DNA of 9,973 nucleotides. Source: Anaerolineales bacterium UBA2232 (GTDB lineage Bacteria > Chloroflexota > Anaerolineae > UBA2200). The stretch covers positions 1-9,973 of the forward strand of contig DDYO01000282.1 in NCBI GenBank assembly GCA_002348045.1, read 5' to 3'. Positions within the stretch are counted from its first letter, which is position 1, and every line of letters starts with the position of its first letter. The notes below the pieces were generated by a model. The model worked only from the letters and a program-made list of their open reading frames with translations. It did not search any database and was not told where the DNA came from. Positions 1 to 7,031 of this stretch are shown in pieces. The translations under genes and the position numbers were made by a program.

Positions 1-30
1 GTCTAGTTTTCAACTGTGCCTAACAAGGGA

Positions 31-51
31 GTGACCTTTACCATAAGTCAC
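31..51. repeat. short inverted repeat upstream of the mutS promoter
   Basis: GTGAC (31-35) and GTCAC (47-51) form a dyad with an 11-base AT-rich centre, ending five bases before the mutS -35 box. Flanking G and C bases could lengthen it imperfectly. Position and AT-rich centre fit a regulator-binding site, but a 5-bp half-site can easily arise by chance. It does not match the LexA boxes known from E. coli (CTGT-N8-ACAG) or Bacillus. Confidence 0.25.
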
Positions 52-56
52 CCATG

Positions 57-85
57 TTGACTCGGAGCAGTGCCTCCGCTATACT
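57..85 (+). promoter_or_regulatory. sigma70-type promoter of mutS
   Basis: The -35 box TTGACT (57-62) is followed, after exactly 17 bases, by the -10 box TATACT (80-85); each matches the consensus at 5 of 6 positions. The predicted transcript starts near 92, giving a leader of about 26 nt before the mutS ATG at 118. That leader carries GGAG at 105-108, nine bases from the start codon. Bases 1-56 contain stops in all three forward frames and show no gene. They hold only a short inverted repeat, listed separately. Confidence 0.8.
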
Positions 86-117
86 GGCTCCAAGGTGATG
101 CTGTGGAGTAAGACACT

Positions 118-2700
118 ATGAGTACGCCCGTGCGCAACCAGTACTTGCGAATCAAGAAGCGCTTTCCGGACACTATCGTCTTCTTCCGGCTTGGCGATTT
201 TTACGAGACCTTTGATGACGACGCTGCGGTCGTTTCCTCGGTGTGCGATATTGTTTTGACCTCCCGCCCCATCGGTAACGATGTACGAGTGCCCCTGGCC
301 GGAGTTCCGTACCATGCTGTGAACACTTACCTGAGCCGACTGATCACAGCTGGCTACAAGGTGGCCATCGTGGAGCAGATGGAGGAACAAGAGTCGCGAC
401 AGCTCATGGGCCGCGAAGTTGTGCGAGTGGTCACCCCAGGAACGGTCATTGAGCCAGGCCTGTTAGTGGATAGGCTCAACAACTACTTGGCGGCCCTGGC
501 AATCCAAGGCGATCGCGTGGGCCTGGCTTACGCCGACATCACGACGGGCGAATTCCGCACCACCCAGTGGGAGGGCGAACACGCTCAGGTGCAAGCGTGG
601 CAGGAGATGGATCGTCTGCAACCGGCCGAAACCTTGATCAGCGACCACGACGAACAACATCGTACACAAGCCGTGTTGCATCGGCTGTCTCCGCTGGCGA
701 ACTGGCACTTTGACCTGCGCAATGCCGAACGCGCCTTACTGGAACACCTCGGTGTCGCTGCTTTAGACGGGTACGGCTGCTCAGGGCTGCCGATGGCCAT
801 TTCCGCCGCAGGGGTGATCGTCCAGTACCTGGCCGAGACCCAGAAGGCAGCGCTGGAGCACCTGACTGACCTGGCAACCTACTCGACCAGTGCGTTCATG
901 ATCCTTGACCCTGCCACACGGCGCAATCTCGAGCTGGTCCAGTCTGCCCGCAGTGGCAACGTACAGGGCTCACTGCTGGGCGTCTTGGACAGTACCCAGA
1001 CGGCCATGGGCGGGCGCCTGCTGCGGCGCTGGTTGAGCCAGCCTCTGCTCAACCTTTCCGAGGTCGAGGGGCGTCAGAACGGCGTCCAGGTCTTCTTCGA
1101 TGACCCTCCGCGAAGAACTGCTGTGAGAGAACTGCTCAAGAGGACAGCCGATGTTGAGAGGCTCACCTCCCGGATTCAACAGGGCCGGGCAAGCCCACGT
1201 GACCTGATTGGCTTATGCGATGCCCTGCACACTGTGGAACGAGTGGTCCCCATCCTACGCGAGTTGGAGGCGGGAGCTCCATGTAGCCTGCCCCTTGATG
1301 ACCTGGACTCGTGTCCCGAGGTCGTTGCCCTCATCAGCCAGGCGATCGTCACCGATCCGCCTTCCAGCGTGGCCGCGGGCAACGTCATCGCAGCCGGCTT
1401 TTCGGCAGAATTGGACGGCGTGCTGGTCGCTGCGCGAGACGCCAAGCAGTGGGTTGCCGCCCTGGAGCGCAGAGAGCGCGAGCGTTCAGGCATCAAGAAC
1501 CTGAAGGTAGGCTACAACAAGGTTTTTGGCTACTTTCTGGAGGTCACCAAGTCTAATCTGGGTGCCGTACCCGCTGACTACCTCCGCAAGCAGACTCTGG
1601 TCAACGCGGAGCGCTTTATCACGCCGGAGCTGAAGGAGCACGAGTCCCTGATTCTGAATGCCGAGGAACGGCGCGTTGAGCTTGAAGGGCAGGTATATCG
1701 TCAGGTGTGCGAGCAGATCGGCGCCGCAGGGCGCCGCCTGTTGTCTACCGCGCAAGCCCTGGCAACGGTGGATGTACTGTCAGCGCTAGCGGACGTCGCC
1801 CATCGAAACCGTTACGTCCGCCCGGCAGTGACGGAGAGTGGTTCTATCCACATCCTGGGAGGAAGGCACCCTGTTGTGGAGCTCAGCCAGCAGGACACGC
1901 CATTTGTGCCCAACGATGTACACCTGACGCCCGATGAGGCCATTCACATAGTTACCGGCCCAAACATGTCCGGCAAGAGCACCTTCTTGCGTCAGGTTGC
2001 CCTCATCGCGCTGATGGCTCAGATCGGCTCCTTCGTTCCGGCAGACAAGGCTGAAATCGGATTGGTTGACCGGATTTTCACCCGGGTGGGCGCTCAGGAC
2101 GAGATTAGCGCAGGTCAGAGTACGTTCATGGTCGAGATGGTGGAGACAGCCAACATCCTGCACCATGCCACGCGGCAAAGCCTCCTCATCCTGGATGAGA
2201 TCGGGCGGGGCACCAGCACTTACGATGGCATCTCCATCGCATGGGCGGTAGTGGAGTATATCCACAATCATCCGAGGCTCCAGGCGAAGACCCTCTTTGC
2301 CACTCACTACCACGAGTTGATTGAATTGGCCCGCCTCCTGCCTCGCGTGCGCAACTTTAACGTGGCTGTAGCCGAAGAGGGTGACCAGGTAGTCTTCCTG
2401 CGTCGCATTGTGCCGGGCGGAGCGGACCGCAGTTATGGCATTCACGTGGCCAAGCTGGCTGGCCTGCCCAGGGCTGTGGTCCGTCGCGCCGAGGAAATCC
2501 TCAAGAACCTCGAGGAGGAGCTTCAACGCTCGCCGGTCAGCGGGCCCCACCGACGGATCGCTGAGCCGCAACAACTGCCCCTCTTCTCATCGCACCATCC
2601 GGCGGTCCAGGAGCTGCGAAGGCTCGATGCCGCGTCTCTCTCACCCCTGGAAGCCATCAACAAGCTGTTCGAGCTTTGCGAAAGGGCCAAGCAGGACTAG
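118..2700 (+). CDS. mutS: DNA mismatch repair protein MutS
   Basis: This is the 860-residue mismatch-recognition ATPase of DNA mismatch repair, close in length to E. coli MutS (853). The N-terminal mismatch-binding domain has the Phe-x-Glu reading motif in GDFYE (F28, E30), which marks MutS1 and is absent from MutS2. The lever/core region contains the family stretch GVLDSTQTAMGGRLLRRWL near residue 290-308. The ATPase has Walker A GPNMSGKST (614-622, K620), the signature TFMVEMVETANIL, Walker B LLILDEIGRGTST (D693, E694) and ATHYHEL. The C-terminal helix-turn-helix dimerisation part (SYGIHVAKLAGLPRAVV) and the last helices (LSPLEAINKLFEL) are intact. QLPLF at 819-823 resembles a beta-clamp-binding motif. 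The ATG has GGAG nine bases upstream and a strong promoter. No mutL lies beside it. The gene looks monocistronic. Confidence 0.98.
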   Translation: MSTPVRNQYLRIKKRFPDTIVFFRLGDFYETFDDDAAVVSSVCDIVLTSRPIGNDVRVPLAGVPYHAVNTYLSRLITAGYKVAIVEQMEEQESRQLMGREVVRVVTPGTVIEPGLLVDRLNNYLAALAIQGDRVGLAYADITTGEFRTTQWEGEHAQVQAWQEMDRLQPAETLISDHDEQHRTQAVLHRLSPLANWHFDLRNAERALLEHLGVAALDGYGCSGLPMAISAAGVIVQYLAETQKAALEHLTDLATYSTSAFMILDPATRRNLELVQSARSGNVQGSLLGVLDSTQTAMGGRLLRRWLSQPLLNLSEVEGRQNGVQVFFDDPPRRTAVRELLKRTADVERLTSRIQQGRASPRDLIGLCDALHTVERVVPILRELEAGAPCSLPLDDLDSCPEVVALISQAIVTDPPSSVAAGNVIAAGFSAELDGVLVAARDAKQWVAALERRERERSGIKNLKVGYNKVFGYFLEVTKSNLGAVPADYLRKQTLVNAERFITPELKEHESLILNAEERRVELEGQVYRQVCEQIGAAGRRLLSTAQALATVDVLSALADVAHRNRYVRPAVTESGSIHILGGRHPVVELSQQDTPFVPNDVHLTPDEAIHIVTGPNMSGKSTFLRQVALIALMAQIGSFVPADKAEIGLVDRIFTRVGAQDEISAGQSTFMVEMVETANILHHATRQSLLILDEIGRGTSTYDGISIAWAVVEYIHNHPRLQAKTLFATHYHELIELARLLPRVRNFNVAVAEEGDQVVFLRRIVPGGADRSYGIHVAKLAGLPRAVVRRAEEILKNLEEELQRSPVSGPHRRIAEPQQLPLFSSHHPAVQELRRLDAASLSPLEAINKLFELCERAKQD

Positions 2701-2748
2701 TCGCGTCTGCTGTTGAGGCGAGTCCGAGATTTCCTTACGTGTTGCTCT
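2701..2748. other. short convergent intergenic gap
   Basis: Only 48 bp separate the mutS stop from the stop of the opposing exonuclease gene. I see no strong GC-rich hairpin and no T-run on either strand. Transcription ending here would need Rho or signals inside the flanking genes. Confidence 0.5.
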
Positions 2749-3420
2749 CTACCGACGCAGGGGAGTCACATCGGTGTCCTCATCGTCGCTTCCCGAAACG
2801 TCGTGGATCAGTCGCTCGTACTCATCCTCAACAGAGTGCAAGCCACTGATGCGTTCAACCGCCTGTGCCCCACCAAGGTGCTCGATGAGGATGTTGCAGA
2901 AAAGGGTCCCCTGCTCAATTGCATCATCCACCGCTCGATGGGTATGCTCAAAGTCATCGAACCACCGGGAAGGCATGTGCGCCTTGCTGCTGCACCGCCA
3001 CTCACTGCGGAGGACGGCCATCGCGTAGGTGCGGATGTCCAATGCCGAGTGGCGGAAGGGGCTCTGGCCTACAAACCTCATGAGATACCAGTAGACGAAC
3101 ATAAAGTCGAAAGACGCTGGATAAGCCACAAAGACCGGGGTCCCCGGAAGGCGGCGGAGCCACCTGGCATAGCGAGGCATCGCCACCTCAGGCGGCTGTA
3201 GATCAGTACGGCAGTTGGCCCAGGCTTCCTCGTGGCCTTTCCACCACTCCATGGTCCGAGGGTGCGGAGATGCCCCTGGCAGGGCCTCCAAATTCACGCT
3301 AAAGGTCCCCACCAGAGTCTTGTTGGCCAAGAACGCCGCCGACCCGAGGCTCAGAAGCGAATTCTGCCCAGGAATGGGGCCGTCGGTTTCAACATCGGTG
3401 CTCACATAGATTTCGGTCAT
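2749..3420 (-). CDS. DEDDh-family 3'-5' exonuclease (RNase T/DnaQ fold)
   Basis: A 223-residue single-domain nuclease predicted to remove nucleotides from 3' ends of DNA or RNA using two metal ions. The catalytic set is complete: D9 and E11 in STDVETDGP (Exo I), D105 in [12 protein letters not shown] (Exo II), and H161 with D166 in [13 protein letters not shown] (Exo III, the H-x4-D spacing of DEDDh enzymes). The [15 protein letters not shown] segment (53-67) recalls the RNase T-like exoribonuclease group that includes mycobacterial Rv2179c, so RNA is a plausible substrate. The last 15 or so residues are acidic and probably disordered. The ATG at 3420 is chosen because GAGG lies directly upstream and a promoter places the transcript start about 22 nt before it. 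The in-frame TTG at 3477 lies inside that promoter. It converges on mutS; a repair role is possible but not shown. Confidence 0.85.
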   Translation of the reverse strand: MTEIYVSTDVETDGPIPGQNSLLSLGSAAFLANKTLVGTFSVNLEALPGASPHPRTMEWWKGHEEAWANCRTDLQPPEVAMPRYARWLRRLPGTPVFVAYPASFDFMFVYWYLMRFVGQSPFRHSALDIRTYAMAVLRSEWRCSSKAHMPSRWFDDFEHTHRAVDDAIEQGTLFCNILIEHLGGAQAVERISGLHSVEDEYERLIHDVSGSDDEDTDVTPLRR

Positions 3421-3448
3421 TTCCTCAACCACCGGACTTGGTGCGGGC

Positions 3449-3477
3449 AGTATACTCCGGACTCCATGCTCCTCCAA
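3449..3477 (-). promoter_or_regulatory. promoter of the DEDDh exonuclease gene
   Basis: Read leftward, TTGGAG (3477-3472) precedes TATACT (3454-3449) with a 17-base spacer. The -10 box is a 5/6 match and the -35 box is weak (3/6). The predicted start near 3442 gives a leader of about 22 nt ahead of ATG 3420. It lies back to back with the ZIP promoter, with 35 bp between the two -35 boxes. Confidence 0.6.
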
Positions 3478-3512
3478 TACCTTTGCTCACCTGTGGTAAG
3501 GGCGCCCTGGCG

Positions 3513-3541
3513 TTGGTGTGCAGACGCGACCGTGCTATACT
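3513..3541 (+). promoter_or_regulatory. promoter of the ZIP transporter gene
   Basis: TTGGTG (3513-3518), a 17-base spacer and TATACT (3536-3541) form a sigma70-like promoter. The predicted start near 3548 leaves about 33 nt before ATG 3581, including a GGGGGG ribosome-binding stretch at 3569-3574. I see no convincing Zur- or MntR-like palindrome between the two divergent promoters. Confidence 0.6.
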
Positions 3542-3580
3542 TGCCGTGTCCTAACTTCGCAATCAGTCGGGGGGATGCAC

Positions 3581-4393
3581 ATGGCCCAGGCCTTTGTTCA
3601 GCTTCATCCGGTCCTGCAGGCGCTGTTGGCCACTACCTTCACCTGGGGCCTTACAGCGCTAGGAGCTTCGGCCGTCTTCCTCACCCGTGAGGTCAGCCGC
3701 AAGCTCCTGGACGTCATGTTGGGCTTTGCAGCCGGGGTGATGCTGGCCGCCAGTTTCTGGTCGCTGCTCGCGCCGGCCATCGCCATGAGCGAAGACATGG
3801 GACTGCCTTCTTGGCTGCCCGCTGCCGTGGGTTTTCTTCTGGGTGGAGCCTTCTTGCGCGGCGTGGACCTCGTGCTGCCCCACCTGCACCTCAACGCACC
3901 TCTGGAGGCCGCTGAGGGCCTGAAGACAACCTGGCAACGAAGCGTTCTCCTGGTGCTTGCCATCACTTTGCACAACATCCCCGAAGGGCTGGCCGTTGGC
4001 GTGGCCTTTGGCGCCGTGGCTGCGGGACTTCCAGCGGCCAGTCTCGCCGGCGCGTTGGCACTGGCTGCGGGAATTGGCCTGCAGAACTTTCCCGAGGGCA
4101 TGGCTGTCGCCCTACCCCTCAGGCGCGAGGGAATGTCCAGGCGGCGAGCATTCTGGTACGGCCAATTGTCAGCAGTAGTTGAGCCGGTGGCTGGCGTTCT
4201 TGGTGCAGCGGCAGTCCTGGCGGTGCGTCCCCTCCTACCCTACGCCCTGGCGTTTGCGGCCGGAGCCATGATCTTTGTGGTCATCGAGGAGGTCGTGCCG
4301 GAATCGCAGCAAGGCGGCCATGCCGACTGGGCGACTCTGGGCGCCATGTTGGGATTCACCGTCATGATGATCCTCGATGTCGCCTTTGGGTAG
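3581..4393 (+). CDS. ZIP-family metal transporter, GufA-like
   Basis: A 270-residue integral membrane protein predicted to move zinc or another divalent metal into the cytoplasm. It shows the hydrophobic pattern of about eight membrane helices expected for bacterial ZIPs. Both metal-binding helices are intact: [14 protein letters not shown] (131-144; H131, N132, E135) and [13 protein letters not shown] (168-180; N169, E172). A further acidic site lies in SAVVEPVAG (E201), and IEEVVPES (235-242) is the usual end of the GufA-type branch. Residues 98-122 form the cytoplasmic loop before helix 4 and contain HLH, a possible metal-sensing stretch as in other ZIPs. ATG 3581 is preferred because the G-run ends six bases before it; ATG 3575, two codons upstream in the same frame, would leave no spacing. 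Metal specificity cannot be read from the sequence. It stands alone, divergent from the exonuclease. Confidence 0.92.
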   Translation: MAQAFVQLHPVLQALLATTFTWGLTALGASAVFLTREVSRKLLDVMLGFAAGVMLAASFWSLLAPAIAMSEDMGLPSWLPAAVGFLLGGAFLRGVDLVLPHLHLNAPLEAAEGLKTTWQRSVLLVLAITLHNIPEGLAVGVAFGAVAAGLPAASLAGALALAAGIGLQNFPEGMAVALPLRREGMSRRRAFWYGQLSAVVEPVAGVLGAAAVLAVRPLLPYALAFAAGAMIFVVIEEVVPESQQGGHADWATLGAMLGFTVMMILDVAFG

Positions 4394-4427
4394 TCTCAAG
4401 GCAGCACGTCGTGACCGACCAGCCGCA

Positions 4428-4476
4428 GGTCAGCAGCGAGGGAGCTGAACGACCATGATGCCCCTCGCTGCCGACC
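4428..4476. terminator. bidirectional hairpin terminator between convergent genes
   Basis: The arms 4428-4442 and 4462-4476 are complementary over 15 bp with one A/C mismatch (core GCAGCGAGGG against CCCTCGCTGC) and enclose a 19-nt loop. The hairpin starts 35 bp after the ZIP stop and 13 bp after the stop of the opposing GpsA-like gene, so it can serve both. Neither side has a T-run, so it is not a classical intrinsic terminator. It may act with Rho, as a U-less terminator, or as a 3'-end stabiliser. Confidence 0.65.
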
Positions 4477-4489
4477 GGCCAAGCTCGTC

Positions 4490-5554
4490 CTAGAGCCAGG
4501 GAACGTTGGCAAAGAACTGGTCGTAGGGGAACTCCACCGGCTTGTCGTGGACGACCACTTCCACCAGTGCCCTCATGAGGGGCAGATCGTTTGGTCCCAG
4601 AATGCCCCGCTCCTGCAGCTTGGGAATCGCTTTGCCCATACTGCGCACAATCTCAGCTGCTTCCAGTGTCTCTCCGACCATGATCTGCCTAGCTTCAGTG
4701 AAGGTATGCCCCTGGCCCAGCAACCGGCCCAGGCGCATGCTGCGCCCACCCGCGCAGGTCACAAAGCAGTCGCCGGCCCCGGGCAAGCCGTAGGCAAAGA
4801 CCGGTGAACCTCCCAGACGGCGCAGCATGAACTCCATTTCCACACACCCCTGGGCAAACAGGGCCGCCGCCAGGTTGTGCATGTTCGCGTCTGCAGAATC
4901 CAGCCCCCCTGCCCGATCCAGCAGACCATAGGCCAATCCCGGACCCAGCACATACCCGTTCTTGAGCGCCACACCAACTTCCAGGCCCATCAAGTCATTG
5001 GTCGGCCAGACGTGGTAGTAGGAGGTGTGGAAGATCGGCGCCAACGCTTTGGCGACCTCCCCATCACGACAGCCGAATATCACACAGCTTTGCCGACGTC
5101 CGGCCAGTTCTCCAGCGATACAGGGTCCACCGATGGCGGCCAGTTTGATCTGGTCACGAATGGCTGGGGGCAACTCGCTATACAGGACATCGGGTAAGAT
5201 CATAAGGTCGCCGTTGTCAGCTACAGCCATTCCCTTGGTGACAGCGATGATCCACTGACCGGGCCGCAAGTGCGGTCCCAGCGTCTGTCCGATCCAACGA
5301 ACACCGTTGGAATTGACCCCGCTGACGATGAGCTCAACATCCTCCAACGCAGTCGCCAGCTCCTCAATAAAGTACGGTGTGACGCCATCCGGGATCTGGC
5401 GCTTCAACGTGGGATGATAGCGCTTTTCCTTGCAGCTCTTGATGATCTCGGCGTCCAGGTGCGTCCCCACTAGCCGCACCTCATGGCCGTTGTCACTCAG
5501 AGGCCAGGAGGTTGCCGTCCCCATCATCCCTGATCCAACGATAGCTACTTTCAT
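4490..5554 (-). CDS. glycerol-3-phosphate dehydrogenase-like protein (GpsA family)
   Basis: A 354-residue soluble oxidoreductase of the NAD(P)-dependent glycerol-3-phosphate dehydrogenase family, which interconverts sn-glycerol 3-phosphate and dihydroxyacetone phosphate. Seen: Rossmann motif VGSGMMGTA (G7, G9, G12), VTKGMA with K107, GGPCIAGELAG (142-152) at the place of the usual SGPSFAxE, catalytic-type K198-N199 in EVGVALKNG, and GLPGAGDCFVTC followed by GRSMRLGRLLGQG (270-282). In standard GpsA the last block reads SRNRxxG; here the Arg is kept (R271) but the Asn is Ser (S272). It may therefore be a divergent paralogue with an altered substrate. The start ATG has AGGAGGG upstream. It lies 101 bp downstream of the MFS gene on the same strand, possibly cotranscribed. 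It could supply phospholipid precursor or oxidise G3P released by the nearby GDPD. Confidence 0.8.
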   Translation of the reverse strand: MKVAIVGSGMMGTATSWPLSDNGHEVRLVGTHLDAEIIKSCKEKRYHPTLKRQIPDGVTPYFIEELATALEDVELIVSGVNSNGVRWIGQTLGPHLRPGQWIIAVTKGMAVADNGDLMILPDVLYSELPPAIRDQIKLAAIGGPCIAGELAGRRQSCVIFGCRDGEVAKALAPIFHTSYYHVWPTNDLMGLEVGVALKNGYVLGPGLAYGLLDRAGGLDSADANMHNLAAALFAQGCVEMEFMLRRLGGSPVFAYGLPGAGDCFVTCAGGRSMRLGRLLGQGHTFTEARQIMVGETLEAAEIVRSMGKAIPKLQERGILGPNDLPLMRALVEVVVHDKPVEFPYDQFFANVPWL

Positions 5555-5655
5555 CCTTCATACCCTCCTCAAAGATTATCTTGTTCACCGTGCAACCACT
5601 GACGACCTAATCGAAGTACATTGGCGGACTCGTCAAGCGCCTTCCAACAGAACGC
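5555..5655 (-). promoter_or_regulatory. gap between MFS and GpsA-like genes: ribosome-binding site and weak -10
   Basis: A strong AGGAGGG lies about ten bases before the GpsA-like ATG. GATAAT (5580-5575, leftward) matches a -10 box at 5 of 6 positions and would start a transcript close to that ribosome-binding site, but no good -35 lies 16-18 bases upstream. TTGACG at 5636-5631 lacks a partner -10. The gene may be read through from the MFS promoter or have its own weak promoter. No hairpin terminator is obvious. Confidence 0.3.
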
Positions 5656-6885
5656 CTACGCCGGCTTGATCGCGACCCTCCAAAGCATCAATGCGCCGAG
5701 ACCGGCAAAAACCGCACCTACCCCACAGTGAATCGAGATGCTCTGCCACCGCCAGAGCCAGCCGCCCAAGGACGTGCCCGCAACTCGACCCAGGCTAAAG
5801 GCGACTACATTGAGGGCCAGGAGCGTGGCTCTGGAGTGCGGAACAGCCTCGGACACTACCGGCAGGAAAGAGACAAAAGAGAACTCGAAGGCAAACAGCA
5901 CACAGACCACCGCGAGCATAGCTGGCAGCAAGCCTCCTGAGGCCACCACCGGTAGTAAGACCAGGCTTACAACCAGGCCCGCCATTCCCAGAAGGACACT
6001 ACGCCGCTTTCCAAGGAGATCGGCGATAACGGCCGTACCGAACTCGCCCGCCAACTCGGCCACACCGACGACAGTGGAAGCCAGGCCAAGGGTAGCCAGA
6101 CCCAGACCAAACGATGTTTCCAGCCAGGCACCGTACACGATCAGCGGCGTTTCCACCGCCAGGGTCAGAAAGAAAGCGACGGCCAGCAGGCCACGAACCT
6201 TACTACGACGAATGACCGTCGCCCACGTGGTCAGCAGTGAGGGCAAAACCGCCCTGGCATCCCGCGACTCGGTTGAGCGCTGGTCGTCAGGCAGCTTGCA
6301 ATGCATCAGCAGCGTTCCCGCCATGCTCAGGACTGCCAGGGCAGCCCATGGCGACCTCCATCCCCACCGCTCGATCAGTAGCCCGGAGAGGGGAACGCCA
6401 ACAAGCCAAGCAGTAGACCAGGATAGCTCCACCAGGCCAGCCGCTCGCCCCCGTCGCTCGTACGGGACGCTGTCGGCCACATAGGCATGCGCCGCCGGGT
6501 CGTACATTGCTTTCGCAATGCCGAACAGGGCAAATGCCAAGGCCGCTCCCACAACGGTGCCTAACCCAGCAAGCGCAACACTGGCAAGGCCACAGATTAG
6601 GAGGCCAATCTCCATGGTAACACGGCGGCCGTAGCGATCAGTAAAAGGGCCGAACAGCGGTGCCAACAGGTTGAACAACACGCGCAGTGTTACCAGGCCG
6701 CTGGCCAGCCCCAACGACACCCCAAGACCGCGTGCAATGCTGGGCAAGAACGGATAGACGATGCGAAACGGAGCATTGAGCACCGTTCGCGTGCCATAGA
6801 TGACCAAGAGCGCCGGGATTTGGCGTGCGCTGGATTCAGCCAGCGTTTGTCCAAGCGCCGAGCCCCGATTCTGTTCCCCTTGCAT
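5656..6885 (-). CDS. major facilitator superfamily transporter
   Basis: A 409-residue inner-membrane carrier with the length and hydrophobic periodicity of a 12-helix MFS protein in two six-helix halves. The loop 2-3 signature GPFTDRYGRR (79-88) is textbook MFS motif A. Its counterpart in the second half is ADLLGKRRSVLLG. The N-terminal 20 residues are polar and cytoplasmic. It resembles drug/metabolite:proton antiporters and sugar-type carriers more than the longer GlpT organophosphate family, so substrate and direction are unknown. The ATG at 6885 is chosen over an in-frame TTG at 6891. No Shine-Dalgarno sequence precedes either, and the promoter lies so close that the mRNA may be leaderless. 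It is divergent from the amidohydrolase gene and upstream of the GpsA-like gene, suggesting a shared substrate pathway. Confidence 0.88.
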   Translation of the reverse strand: MQGEQNRGSALGQTLAESSARQIPALLVIYGTRTVLNAPFRIVYPFLPSIARGLGVSLGLASGLVTLRVLFNLLAPLFGPFTDRYGRRVTMEIGLLICGLASVALAGLGTVVGAALAFALFGIAKAMYDPAAHAYVADSVPYERRGRAAGLVELSWSTAWLVGVPLSGLLIERWGWRSPWAALAVLSMAGTLLMHCKLPDDQRSTESRDARAVLPSLLTTWATVIRRSKVRGLLAVAFFLTLAVETPLIVYGAWLETSFGLGLATLGLASTVVGVAELAGEFGTAVIADLLGKRRSVLLGMAGLVVSLVLLPVVASGGLLPAMLAVVCVLFAFEFSFVSFLPVVSEAVPHSRATLLALNVVAFSLGRVAGTSLGGWLWRWQSISIHCGVGAVFAGLGALMLWRVAIKPA

Positions 6886-6893
6886 GGTCAAGC

Positions 6894-6923
6894 ATCATAC
6901 TTGACTTGTCCGCTTTGTCCCAA
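6894..6923 (-). promoter_or_regulatory. promoter of the MFS gene, possibly giving a leaderless mRNA
   Basis: Read leftward, TTGGGA (6923-6918) and TATGAT (6899-6894) are separated by 18 bases. The -10 box ends only eight bases before the ATG at 6885, so transcription would begin at or next to the start codon. That agrees with the missing Shine-Dalgarno sequence. TTGTCC occurs twice (6906-6911 and 6915-6920) across the spacer and -35 region and could be a regulator site. Confidence 0.45.
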
Positions 6924-6973
6924 ACGGGAGAAGCTTCAGTGTCACATCCGTCGGGCGTTGAGCATGGCACCAT

Positions 6974-7002
6974 TTGCGCCGAGGCTGTCCGTCCCTTAAA
7001 AT
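6974..7002 (+). promoter_or_regulatory. promoter of the amidohydrolase-GDPD operon
   Basis: TTGCGC (6974-6979), a 17-base spacer and TAAAAT (6997-7002; 5/6 match) form a sigma70-like promoter. The predicted start near 7009 gives a leader of about 23 nt with GGAGGG (7019-7024) eight bases before ATG 7032. It is back to back with the MFS promoter, 50 bp between the -35 boxes, with an 8-bp palindrome GAAGCTTC (about 6930-6937) between them. Confidence 0.6.
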
Positions 7003-7031
7003 GTTGCTACGTTGCCGCGGAGGGAAAGCTC

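Noticed and set aside
1786..2574. 262-codon open frame on the minus strand inside mutS
   Set aside because: It lies wholly antisense to the highly conserved MutS ATPase domain and its translation shows no domain-like pattern. Long antisense frames are common opposite GC-rich genes.
2713..3201. Open frame on the plus strand across the exonuclease gene
   Set aside because: The opposite strand carries the full DEDDh catalytic set, so this is its antisense shadow.
5738..6484. 248-codon open frame on the plus strand inside the MFS gene
   Set aside because: The translation is rich in Arg, Thr, Ser and Pro with low complexity, typical of the antisense of a membrane protein. The opposite strand has clear MFS motifs.
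6825..7031. N-terminal extension of the amidohydrolase up to 6825
   Set aside because: It would run through the MFS start and both divergent promoters. GGAGGG before ATG 7032 and the family N-terminus support the shorter start.
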